Assembly: GCA_900095095.1 (NCBI GenBank) | Contig: FMBT01000313.1 | Location: forward strand, 248,001-312,000 | From: Fragilariopsis cylindrus CCMP1102 | Lineage: Eukaryota > Bacillariophyta > Bacillariophyceae > Bacillariales > Bacillariaceae | DNA length: 64,000 nt | Direction: 5' to 3' | Part shown: piece by piece, positions 22,269 through 32,236 of the stretch | Position numbering within the stretch: the first letter of the stretch is position 1 | Layout of the letters: the number at the start of each line of letters is the position of its first letter | Translations under genes and position numbers: made by a program | The notes under the pieces: model-generated | Told to the model about the DNA's origin: nothing | What the model saw: only the letters and a program-made list of their open reading frames with translations | The model's database searches: none

Positions 22269-22336
22269 GTGTTTTGGTAAAACCCGAAATCCCCGTTTCG
22301 CTCACCCCAAAAACTATTTCCCCCGAACCGCCCTCC
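22269..22336 (-). repeat. Right terminal inverted repeat of the transposon
   Basis: 68 bp, followed by TA at 22337-22338. Pairs with 15656-15723. Confidence 0.93.
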
Positions 22337-23180
22337 TACATATTATAACACTCACTGGTATAGTAAGTATTGTACCAATAATAATAGTCAATAATTTCTG
22401 CATTGTTTCTATTAATACAGTCCTGTCATCGGTAGTACTGTCACGACTGATAGTACTGCCGTCACTACTGCTTTTGCTATTGTTCGGAGAAGCATTGATA
22501 TAATTACTACCACTGCCTTCAATCTCGTTTTCAGCGTTATAATTATTTTTAAGAATATTAATATTGAAATTATTTTTTGATATTGCTACACCGATAACAA
22601 TTGTACCGAACCCAAAAATTGACATTCCTTTTGTTTTTGTCCAAGCTTTTGAATTATTCTTGATATTATTCACTCTTTTCAATTCGCTCGTCGTTGGCGG
22701 CGGCAGCATCGTTGATACTGATGGTGATGGACGAATAAAACGACTACGATAATAATCGCGACGATGAGGCTGGTGTCGTATTATGTCATTTCCATTGTTG
22801 TTATTGTTAGATGAAGAGGAAGAAGAAGCCTCAACAACGACGACGATGTGATTAAGTAGGCACGATAATGCTAACAAAAATAAGAATAAACAACAACAGG
22901 ATAACATTGTCGCAGTCGGTAATAGTACCAGTATTCTTCTTCTTCTTCTCTTTCTTCTTCTATCATGAACTGGTACTATATCAGCTGATAAAGATAGTAA
23001 TGGCATCGTCATCATCACACTTATTGCTACTACTTTACTCCTATTACAGTAGAATGCAGGTATTGAAAGGGAATGCTTTTGTTTACTTCTACGATGTGAT
23101 TTATTTGGTTCAGTGTTATGCAGGCATGCAGACGTGATATCAAAAATGCAAATCATAGTATCATAAAATAGAAAACTCAA

Positions 23181-23816
23181 GTTTTTGAATTATTTCCAGG
23201 CGCCAGACCTGCTCAATTCTTTCACATAATTTCAAACAATTCTTCTAAATAAATATTATATATTATTTTCGGACGAGCGTGCTTGGAATCTGCCTTCTCG
23301 ACTCACTCGACTCATTCATCATCATCACTCCAATTAGGAGGGAGCTTATCTGTTTCACTAGTGAACATACCTTATAATCTCTCTCTCAAGCTAGTTGTAT
23401 ACAAGATAGATTTTTGATGAGGAAATTCATGTAGATTAAGGCGTGTTAGTAGTCAAAAATTCCTCCTCCAAACTTACATTGTCGTCAGGCATGTTCTATT
23501 CATTGTGGGAAGGCTACTAGCACTTCTACATCTACTAGCTAAGAAAATACTTGTATAGAAATAAGGAATACTATTTACTCCAGACAGTTTTGTTTATTTT
23601 ATGAAGATATATTATATTATATTATATTATGATATGATATGATATGATATGATATTGCGCAGTAGAGTAGAGTTTCTATCTTTTTCCTATTTCCCTTTTA
23701 TATATTTCGTTCGTCGACAATTCCTGATCTTTGTCGTTGTTTTATTTTATGCTGTAATTGTTTGTATGTTCGTCGTTATGTTGTTGTTACAGATATCAAC
23801 CCTTCAAAAATCAAAC
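23181..23816. other. Intergenic with ATATT/GATAT repeats
   Basis: No gene seen. A microsatellite of ATATT then GATAT units covers about 23606-23655. Confidence 0.6.
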
Positions 23817-25475
23817 CTAAACGTGATTGAATAATACTGGTCCATTTCTTAATAGTTGATATATTGCATTGTTTGTACAGCTGTTACTATTACTATTACT
23901 ACCACTATTAGTGGATGTAGCAGTAGCAGTTGTTGCGGTCATAGTTGTAGCAGCAGCAGCAGCAGCAGCAGTTATAGCAGTAGTATTCGTAGTGATACCT
24001 TCAAGAAGACGTTGTTGAACATTATGAATCAAAATTGGCCATACATTTTGATTGGTTGGAATGATATTCTCCTTCCTTCTATTAGTAGTAGTATTAGTAG
24101 CAGCAGTGGATGGTGGTGGTGTTGTTATCTTTTCATTTTCACTATCACGATTTGATATTTCATATAAAACATTATACATAATCCCAGTATTTTGTATTAA
24201 TTGTGATTTACCATCAAAATGCTTATATGGTACTTGATTTTTACAAAGTAACCACTTTGATGCATCATTGTATCGTCCTAATCCAGCAAGTGCCTTTGCT
24301 TTCAACAGATAAAGATGTTTATGTGATAATAAACGTCTTCGTGGTTGTAGTCGTTGCTGTTGCTGTTGCTGTTGCTGCGATTGCGATGATGATGATGACT
24401 GTGATTGTTGTTTTTGTTTAATTTTTCTTCGTAATTGTCTTCGTCCAATACTACTTTGTTCTAATCGATTCCAGATCTTGATAGCAGAATTACAATCATC
24501 TAAACATTTGGTATATAAGTTGTTTTTATATAGTAATGATGCACGAAGACAATATATTTTTGCAGCTAATAATTCAACTTTACGACGTATACGTATATCA
24601 CCTGTAATTAAATATGATCCACCAACAGTGTTGTTCCTATCATTATTATTTCCATCATGATCTTGAATTGATTTTTGACATAATTGCAATGCATCTGAAT
24701 ACAATGCTAGATTTACTAAGGAAGCATCGTAATCATCCCCGGACGAAGCAGCAGCTGCCTGTTCAAGTAATTCTTTTGCTTGTTCTGTTAAGGATTGTCT
24801 ATAAGATCGACGTTGATAATCATAGAACAATCCGTGCGTTTCAACAAGTAATCGATTCATTCTTGCATTATTAGTACCATTAGCGGTAGTACTAGTACTA
24901 GTAGTAGCAGCAGAATAGGATCGATGACGTTGCTCGCTTTCTTGTTCTTGAACCGGTACCATTCCCCTTTTAGAAGAAGACACCTGATGTTGATGACGAT
25001 GATGATGATGATGATGATGACTGTGATCTTCCTCTTTTTCGGCTACTAATAGTACCATTCCTCTTACACCACCATGCACTGGGCAAGGAGCAGGAGCAGG
25101 ATTATGAGCACGCGGAGGAGCATGATGAGGAACACGATCAACACCGGCACCAGTAGCAGTAGCACTCAGCCCTTTCTCGGCTACTAGTACCATCCCCCTT
25201 CCACCGCCACGTACCGGGCAAATAGCACGCGGAGGAGCACGATCAACACCGGCACCGGCACCGGCACCGGCATCAGTGGTGTTGGTATTATTATTAGTAG
25301 TACTCAACAAATATTTTAAGGATGGTAGTTTTTGATCGATTTTTATCGTAATGAATTCCGTCTTATTGCTGTACGTCGTCAATTCATCATGATCAAATTG
25401 CTGCTGATAGGATTGCCGGAAGTGGAAGGGACCGATGGATGTAGTGGGATGATACGATCGATTGTCTTCTTCCAT
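23817..25475 (-). CDS. TPR-like protein with repeated Gly/Pro/Arg module
   Basis: 552 aa from an ATG, single exon. The N-terminal 200 residues contain two copies of a module around VRGGGRGMVLVAEKG and VHGGVRGMVLLVAEKEE, each next to an AGVDR/PPRA stretch, a fresh internal duplication at the DNA level (about 25171-25270 and 25040-25160). Residues about 230-430 look helical with TPR-type pairs: CLRASLLYKNNLYTKCLDDC and YLLKAKALAGLGRYNDASKW. A poly-Gln run and an Ala/Thr-rich region are simple-sequence inserts. TPR proteins scaffold complexes; partner unknown. A relic of a paralogue lies 1.3 kb away on the opposite strand. Confidence 0.6.
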   Translation of the reverse strand: MEEDNRSYHPTTSIGPFHFRQSYQQQFDHDELTTYSNKTEFITIKIDQKLPSLKYLLSTTNNNTNTTDAGAGAGAGVDRAPPRAICPVRGGGRGMVLVAEKGLSATATGAGVDRVPHHAPPRAHNPAPAPCPVHGGVRGMVLLVAEKEEDHSHHHHHHHRHQHQVSSSKRGMVPVQEQESEQRHRSYSAATTSTSTTANGTNNARMNRLLVETHGLFYDYQRRSYRQSLTEQAKELLEQAAAASSGDDYDASLVNLALYSDALQLCQKSIQDHDGNNNDRNNTVGGSYLITGDIRIRRKVELLAAKIYCLRASLLYKNNLYTKCLDDCNSAIKIWNRLEQSSIGRRQLRRKIKQKQQSQSSSSSQSQQQQQQQQRLQPRRRLLSHKHLYLLKAKALAGLGRYNDASKWLLCKNQVPYKHFDGKSQLIQNTGIMYNVLYEISNRDSENEKITTPPPSTAATNTTTNRRKENIIPTNQNVWPILIHNVQQRLLEGITTNTTAITAAAAAAATTMTATTATATSTNSGSNSNSNSCTNNAIYQLLRNGPVLFNHV

Positions 25476-26807
25476 TTTTCACTTATTTTATCTTACTATG
25501 CTTTGTGGTTTGATTACAACTTTGGCGATGACGATATAGGTAATGCGTCTGTGTTTAAGAGAAAGTGTTGTCAAGAGATGCGTTGGAATGAAAATTATGA
25601 GACAGAGGGTACATTGGTGGGTGCATGTGAGATGAAATGAAACAATAGCGTATTATCTTGGCGAATTTCAATTCGTCAATGTCACGCTTTCTATCTTGGC
25701 GGGAATTGGACAAATTGGCCTGACTTACCTTTGTGTTTAAATTCGGGAGAGGATTAATGACAGTGATATTAACAATGTATATTGAATGTCTAGACATAGG
25801 CATCAAATCAAATAACAATACAATACATTTATAATAGCATGTTCGTGATCTTATCTTTTTATGTCTTGTCCTGTAAAAGTCATGAACAAATACACACACA
25901 CAACTACTGTTGTGCCGTCATTTGTCCCTCAGCAAAACAACAAGCAACACAACAACAAAAAAGTCAAACGGTATTTGCTGGTTCCGTTTCACAGATTATT
26001 AGTATTTATTAAAAGAAGATTCCCGTTTCGTTTTATCAATTTTTAAAGAAAATGGTTTGAAGCATCTCACATTTTATTTATTTTTACGAATGTAAAAAAG
26101 TAAACATTTATAAAATGATATTTATTTTAATGACCACAAATAATGTTTTATTGTCGTCATTTTTTATACCGTAGTGTATTTAATTTTTTTTAAATACGGG
26201 ACCGAAAAAGTATGCATGGCCACAAATTATTTACTTATGCCAAAGGAAAATTGAAAATTTGACATACCGCGTACAGTATTGTATTGCTATATAAATTTTG
26301 TCTTCGTGCGTTGAGGTCATTATGAGCTCATATCATCATTGCCTACTATTGCTATACGCACGAATGTTGAAGTTACACTTATACTGATTTATTGTCTAAA
26401 ACAGCATAATTATTTGATTTGTTCAAAAATGATAACCAGATTTATTGGCACAAGCAACACAACTAACAAATGGCATTATTAATTTTTATGCACATTGCTG
26501 CCACATATCTGTCTGTCTTCGCTTACGGGTAAAACATCGCATATCGGTACAGGACTTTTAAAATACTTTACATGCAGTAGTTCGGTACTACTTTAACGGC
26601 GATTACTACTGAATTACTACGTACGAAATCGAATACCATAGTAACAATAAGTAAGTGTAGTGATATCATATGGCATCATTACATTATGACTGGTCTGTTC
26701 TTCCTTCATCATATTTCAATCAACATGAGATATCAAAAAGGAAGGGGGAACATACTACAGCGTGTTGAGAAAATCTACTTACATCATCGTGTTTACTTAT
26801 TTTCCAG
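25476..26807. other. Intergenic, nothing recognised
   Basis: 1.3 kb between the TPR-like gene and the paralogue relic. AT-rich, no coding frame, RNA gene or long repeat that I can support. Confidence 0.55.
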
Positions 26808-27047
26808 AAGGGGTATAATTATAACAGCTGTTTAGATTATTGTGATTCTTCGTTAGAAGTTTGGCGGATATCTACTAGTAGCAGTAAAAGGAATAGACTT
26901 AAATATATATATTATTTGCTAAAAGGTCATATTCTAGCTAGATTAGAACGATTCAAGGAAGTAGATGGTCATGCAGATATCATTACTGCCGCTGCATGGT
27001 TCAAAAAAGAAACGTTGTTCTACAATGTACAGAGCTGTCTTGCATAG
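26808..27047 (+). pseudogene. Relic exon of a TPR-like paralogue
   Basis: 79 codons beginning at a good acceptor (TTTTCCAG at 26800-26807) and ending in TAG. The translation NSCLDYCDSSLEVW and YIYYLLKGHILARLERF parallels TKCLDDCNSAIKIW and HLYLLKAKALAGLGRY in the TPR-like gene at 23817-25475. No matching 5' exon was found, so it is probably an inverted, mostly lost copy; a terminal exon of an unrecognised gene is the alternative. Confidence 0.5.
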
Positions 27048-27099
27048 TAGTACTATAACAATAACGAACACTAGTTGTTAAACTACATCTAGGATTTAC

Positions 27100-27770
27100 C
27101 TCTAATAGACTTGGTAGTAATATGTTTATTGAATCTAAACATAGATTCGCAGAACAAATGATCTTCTGCATGGACAGTCACACCATTATCCTTACCATCT
27201 TGATTGCTCTTTCTCTGTAGTTCAAGACCTTCTTCTTTTCCTTCTTGAGAAATATCACGAACACAAATGTTATTATCAGTTGGTTCTTCTGCTGATGATG
27301 TTGGTTCTAAAGTTCCAATGAATGTTGGGAATTTTGATATCGTCCTGTACCACCAAAAACAAATCCTGGAAATTTTGGTGGTAATTCGAATCGACCGTTA
27401 ACTCTATCATTTTTAATGAAGATCGTCCATGAGATTGAAATCACCTATTCCTTTTCTTTGAAAACATTGGTTTTGTAACTTTCATGCTGTCGACGACGAT
27501 GATTTCGATCCTCTATTGCCGCTGTTTTTATTCTTTGTTTTCCTTGACAATTGAAGTCCAATAATGAAGAATGAAGTACACTCCATACTACTGTACACGC
27601 ACATAATTACTACTACTTCCACAGTAATTATTTGTTTGTTTCATTTCAACGATACCGTCTTTGCTGTCTTCGTTTTCCTCGTCGTCCTCGTCGTCCTCAT
27701 CGTCCTCGTATACGTTAAAACGTTGTTGATTTTGATGCGGATTTTGATCTTGATTTTGCTGATTATTCAT
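27100..27770 (-). pseudogene. Decayed gene of unknown family
   Basis: The minus strand starts with ATG at 27770 (MNNQQNQDQNPHQNQQ, then an acidic EDDEDDEDDEENED run). Past a stop it continues as coding-like pieces in more than one frame: RVNGRFELPPKFPGFVFGG near 27400-27340 and EPTDNNICVRDISQEGKEEG near 27290-27230, then DHLFCESMFRFNKH. Wording of the pieces is protein-like and not low complexity, but no single frame or clear set of introns joins them. Family not recognised. Confidence 0.35.
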
Positions 27771-28281
27771 CTTCCTCGTCCATCCAAAACTTAAAAAGAA
27801 TCGTTTATTATTCTTAATTTCATGTATATCATTATTTTACTGTTGTTACTATTACTATCATTCTTACTGTTATTATTACTGCTACTGGATATGCGGTTGA
27901 TTCTTACTATATCGCCATAATGATTACGGTTAATATATAATATTCTTGCAATACAGCATTACTGCACTGGATTTTTTCTTGAATTGATTGGTTGCACGCT
28001 TGTAGAAGATCTTTTTTGTGTGTACGTACATGTATGTTTTCTAATATTGGATGACGAAACAGAATGGCACATTAATATTTCTTATAGCACTATTCATACA
28101 TTTGTTTTCTTTCATTGTAACATTTTTATCTAATTATTATCATTGTCATATATACTAATGCTTTTTTATGTATTCCACCCTTGCTCAAGCGGAAAGATTT
28201 ATCTTGTAAAGTCTATGATCCAGCTCAAAAAAGTAACCACCTGATATTCAGTTCTGGTTTTGATTCCATTCGAAACGTGTT
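27771..28281. other. Intergenic, nothing recognised
   Basis: AT-rich spacer with TTA/ATT runs near 27830-27890. No gene seen. Confidence 0.5.
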
Positions 28282-29222
28282 TTAGAAGGCATTTGTAACA
28301 GCAATCCAGGCCGACTCAACAAGTTGCGGATCATCGGCGAGCTTGGCCAGGATGCTGCCGGGCCACCCTTGCACGTACAATCCTTCCGACACGTTCTCTT
28401 TGGAACATGGATCTTGCAATCCACCGGAAACGCTGTAATCAACCGTCACCTCCACTAATGGGCAAGTACACGTCACGTTGTGTTGACCAAAATGGTAAGG
28501 GTTTTCCGACGGCGCCGAATACCAACAGGGTGCAAACATGCAAACGGGAATGAATCGACCAGGGGCCGCTTTGCACTAGCAGGAGGCCAGGTAATTGCCG
28601 TCTTCGTCAGACTGGACATTGTTTTCCGGCTCCAGTTCTCTAGAATACGTCGATACTAAATCAGCATCGGCCATAATGATTCGTCATTAATGGCATTGCA
28701 AACCGGGGTCTTGTCGCGCGTGAGCGCGTGAGTTCCGCATCCGGCGGGAGAGCTTACACAAGATTCGTAGTAAGCCTCGACTGTGGCTTGCCGGAGACCT
28801 TTGTCAGGAATTAACGAAATCCGCATGCTACTAATACCACTTGGATCGTCAAATCCGTAACAACCGCACGAGGCCGTCGTTTCGTCGGCATTTACAGTGC
28901 AATTCGCAAAGGCGCACAAAGCGTATGGGTTGGTGCATTCGACCCAAAAGCTTTCGATCAATTCGCAATCATCGATGTTGAGGTAATCCCCGTCGCGGGA
29001 CGCGATACACATGTTCAAGAAGGATTCCATGCTGCTGCTGCTGCTGCTGCTGCAAACGACAGGCTTAAACTCATCCGTGCATTGTTCAATTTGTCCTGGG
29101 ATACCTCTCAATAATGATGCAGCTGCTGCTTCAGCGGTTGACATGCTCATCATCTTCCCGAGAAAGGTTAGGCACAAAAATAATTGTGCAGCCGTTGTTG
29201 TCGTTGTCGTTGTTGTTTTCAT
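28282..29222 (-). pseudogene. Cys-rich secreted protein gene, broken
   Basis: ATG at 29222 opens a Thr-rich signal peptide (LFLCLTFLGKMM), then about 150 residues with many regularly spaced cysteines (CSSSSSS, CELIESFWVEC, CAFANCTV, CGCYGFDD, CNAINDES). This frame stops at 28656. Just before, another frame takes over (DADLVSTYSRELEPENN), meets a TAG at 28576-28578 between two cysteines, and continues CKAAPGRFIPVCMFAPCWYS to a stop at 28282. So a frameshift near 28670-28690 and one nonsense codon separate three parts of what looks like one extracellular protein. The DNA is GC-richer than its neighbourhood. No domain name recognised; sequencing error could explain part of this. Confidence 0.6.
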
Positions 29223-30425
29223 TTTTTTTTCTTCTTTTAAGGTATTTTGCTTTTTTAATTTGTGAGCTCTTCACTTCAATAATATCTGAATACGCTATGT
29301 GTCGTCGTGTCACGACTATCATTGGAATACCTTACTTTACTACAGTAAAAAGAGTACGACGCTTGTAAGTGACCAAGTACTGTAAACAACGAAAGCGCCG
29401 TGTATTCACTTTTTAAATAAAAATGTTAGTCACTTCTTAAATAAAAATGTGCACGTTTTCTTATTTTAGCGCCGTTTATGCTTAGTACTGTAAACAACGA
29501 AAACGCCGTTATAAAAATGTTAGTCACTTCTTCAATAAAAATGTTAGTCACTTCTTAAATAAAAAAAATGTGCACGAAGAATCTAATAAAAGCATCGATC
29601 GATAATGCAATTCACAAAAACACTCATTTTTTGGTTTTCTGCTATTGTAACAGATTGCGGTTGCTTATATGCATAGTAGTCATCATTAGTTCCTTCTACT
29701 TCTTCTTCTTCTACTACTCTTCTTCTTCTTCTACTCTTCTTCCATCAAACCACCTCCACGGCCACCACCACGACGATGACGACGACGGCGACGATGAAAA
29801 TGAAGACATATGCTTCTTCGTGTTATCCTTATCAGTCATCACCTTATCAGTAACATCATCGGTATGGTTGACAGGCAGATTTCACGATATGCCGTGTAAA
29901 TAGAAAGAAGGCGGCTACTGTACTGTACAATACACACAAAACGACTACCTATACTTTTTGTTGTATGAAATATGAAATGAAATAATGTGTTTTTTATTTT
30001 TATCTTTATTTTCGCGTTATATATAGTTTTTTTAAGACAACAACAACTACAGCAAACAATGTTTGTATTGTAGTATTATAGTAGGTAGAGAATTTCCGAT
30101 CAATATTAATTCCAATATGTCAATATGTCAATATGTCAATGTAGTCCTACTGTTTTTTGTGTTGTGTTGTGTTGTGTTGTGTTGTTTGATCTGTGTATAT
30201 CATCGCGATATATAATATAATAGTATGATATATGTGGTAAAGTGCCGCTTTTTCTTGTGTTCTTGTTTTTGTGTATGATGAAGGTGATATGATGATTTTG
30301 TGGTGGTGTTAGTTAGGGTGTGATGATGTGATGTGATGTGATGTGAAATGAAATGAAATGAAATGAAATGAAATGCATATTCTCAATCTTTTGCTCTTCA
30401 GTTTTTCTTTCTTTCTTTCTTTCTT
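29223..30425. other. Intergenic with a ~110-bp imperfect duplication
   Basis: Two related units at about 29377-29457 and 29485-29576 share GTACTGTAAACAACGAAA, AAAATGTTAGTCACTTCTT and AATGTGCACG. A GTGTT run at 30158-30184 and a GATGT/AAATG run at 30320-30375 are simple repeats. No supported gene. Confidence 0.6.
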
Positions 30426-31334
30426 TTAACACCATGATAATGATGATGTTGATGATGAATCACGAGCATCATCATCAGAGTCAGAGTCAGAGTAGTCATC
30501 ATCAGAGTCGTCGTTGTCGTCATTATTCGAATCTTTATTACGTTTTCCAATTCCATTTCCATTTTTATTATTGTCATTGTCATTATTGTTACCACTACCC
30601 CCCATATCATAACAACATATCATAAAATAACATAAGATTAAATCAATTGTCACCGTAAATAAGATTGGTTTGAATGGTATTGGAAAATCCAAATAGATAT
30701 CAATTATTGTCCATGCTAAAAATGCACCTAATACAATCCCAATAAGGAAATTTACACCTAATACAAATACATATCGTCTATGACTAGTACTAGTACCACT
30801 TTTTCCAATTGTCTTTGAAGAAGCCTTAGTATTTTCATCTTCAATACCATTGAAAAATTGAAAAGAACATCGACGAATACATGACATACCATTTCTTGTC
30901 ATTGTACATGTAAAAGCAATCCAAATTAATACATACACAATTAAATCAACTTGTGTTAATACACTTAAAATTGTATACATAATAGTATTAGTATTATTAT
31001 TACTGGAACTTTCACTACTGTCATCCTGATTTTGTTGTTGTTGTTTTAAATAACCAGTCATTAATGTTGCTGTTGTTGTGGATGCATTATCTTCATTTTC
31101 GAAATCATAATTATGGACTAATAAAAATGCGTATGCACCAAGACTAACAACTTGAATCAAAAACCCTGTAAGTACACCTAAAAGTATAAATTTTGTTTTG
31201 TATAGTGCTGCTGATTGACTATTGTTACTAAGATCTTGATTGGTTCTTCGTTCTGTATTACGTAGTCCCGCCTCATGTTGTTCTAATAAAGGTTCCGCAA
31301 GTGGTATTGCTGTATTGATTTGTAATAACGACAT
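30426..31334 (-). CDS. Four-helix membrane protein, unknown
   Basis: 302 aa from an ATG, single exon. Hydrophobic helices at residues about 48-73 (FILLGVLTGFLIQVVSLGAY), 118-143 (TILSVLTQVDLIVYVLIWIA), 188-212 (FVLGVNFLIGIVLGAFLAW) and 222-243 (ILFTVTIDLILCYFMICCYD). An Asn/Ser/Gln-rich loop separates helices 1 and 2; the C-terminus is long and Asp/Ser/Asn-rich. The N-terminal LAEPLLEQ contains a dileucine-type sorting signal. No signature of a transporter or enzyme. Integral membrane protein, function unknown. Confidence 0.72.
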   Translation of the reverse strand: MSLLQINTAIPLAEPLLEQHEAGLRNTERRTNQDLSNNSQSAALYKTKFILLGVLTGFLIQVVSLGAYAFLLVHNYDFENEDNASTTTATLMTGYLKQQQQNQDDSSESSSNNNTNTIMYTILSVLTQVDLIVYVLIWIAFTCTMTRNGMSCIRRCSFQFFNGIEDENTKASSKTIGKSGTSTSHRRYVFVLGVNFLIGIVLGAFLAWTIIDIYLDFPIPFKPILFTVTIDLILCYFMICCYDMGGSGNNNDNDNNKNGNGIGKRNKDSNNDDNDDSDDDYSDSDSDDDARDSSSTSSLSWC

Positions 31335-32236
31335 AATTGATTCTGATTTGGTTTTTTTGTATTCGATTTATTGGGTTAAGCAAGGGGAATTATGATGATG
31401 CCGATGTCAGATGAATGTCTGATGAATGTCAGATGAATGTCAATGTCGATCAAAAAACGGTACTCACTGTTGATACAATACAGTACAGTAGTAAGGTAGA
31501 TATTCTTTTGTGTGTTCTTGTTTTTGAAAAAAGAAAAAATCGGACCGTTTGGAACGTGTAAAGGGATTGGATTCTAGATTCGATCCATTCATTATTTGAT
31601 CTGAGATTTATTACTACTAAGTTAAGAGCGACAAGATGTGTCGTGTCGTAAGTAAAGATAAATTCACTCAACAAAAAATAACGCGCACCTTTATTCGGGA
31701 CTGGATTATTTCAATCCTGTGAATTATACACGACTGGAAAACAAGCATCCGGTAATAAAATTTCATCGTAAAAGAACCTATTATTTTTTATCGCGCGCGT
31801 CCAAAAGGGGGCAGGCGTTTCAAAAAAAATAGATATTTACTTTCCCCCTCTCGGACGCGAAACAATTTCGCACGTTCGCAAAAATACTTCCAAGAAAGAA
31901 TATTTCTAAAAGCGATTATCTAACTTAGAAACATTTATTTATTTTTTAATATAATTATTTGATCGTACGAAAATATTTCTCCTTTCTAAGTATCTCACGA
32001 TAAAGGGAGAACATTCTCTCTTTTGAGAAGAGATACTACTTCAAGTGCTTTGTTCTGTAAAGTGAACAATGCTATATGGGTGAAATTTATCGAGAAACAA
32101 CATTAAAATCAAGAAAGAATATGTAATTACATTTGTTTTCACTTCCTGTAACAGAGACGTTTCCTCCTATCGACCATAAAACTAGCGCATATAATCAATA
32201 TCGACCCAGACAAAAACAGGGAGCAAGTTTAATTCA
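31335..32236. other. Intergenic upstream of the MFS gene
   Basis: No gene seen. A weak hairpin pairs CGCGTCC (31796-31802) with GGACGCG (31853-31859). A GATGAATGTC run lies at 31410-31442. Confidence 0.5.

Larger units (their letters stand above)
15656..22336 (+). mobile_element. Complete-looking Tc1/mariner-pogo class DNA transposon with 68-bp TIRs
   Basis: Ends are 68-bp inverted repeats (15656-15723 and 22269-22336) beginning GGAGGGCGGTTCGGGG and identical at 67 of 68 positions, the difference being at 15691. Each is bordered by TA (15654-15655, 22337-22338), the target duplication of the Tc1/mariner superfamily. Inside are two divergently transcribed genes: a DD35D transposase on plus and an unknown basic/acidic protein on minus, with a shared 0.6-kb promoter region. 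The left subterminal part carries two large hairpins. The near-identical ends and open frames suggest a young insertion that may still be active. At 6.7 kb it is far longer than typical pogo elements. Confidence 0.9.
15385..23156 (-). pseudogene. Host membrane-protein gene split by a DNA transposon
   Basis: The 5' part lies at 23156-22339 and the 3' part at 15653-15385; the 6.7-kb transposon between them sits in the coding sequence. Joining the flanks with one copy of the TA duplication gives 1,089 nt, a continuous 362-codon frame that passes ...PVSVII from the right flank into CIVCIYTIP on the left and ends with WWKNE. The N-terminal region is basic with a hydrophobic leader, followed by a Ser/Asn stretch, then three to four membrane helices (near GMSIFGFGTIVIGVAI, LLTIIIGTILTIPVSV, PTILYF, ISILLITIGIISILL). 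Family unknown. The first ATG (23156) is not certain; another in-frame ATG lies 47 codons in. As sequenced the product would end inside the transposon. Confidence 0.8.

Noticed and set aside
30426-30610. Met/Thr-rich frame antisense or out of frame near the 4-TM gene
   Set aside because: Produced by ATG/ATC repeats coding for Asp in the real frame.
31796-31859. CGCGTCC/GGACGCG hairpin upstream of the MFS gene
   Set aside because: Only a 7-bp stem with a 50-bp loop; expected by chance and no array or gene context.
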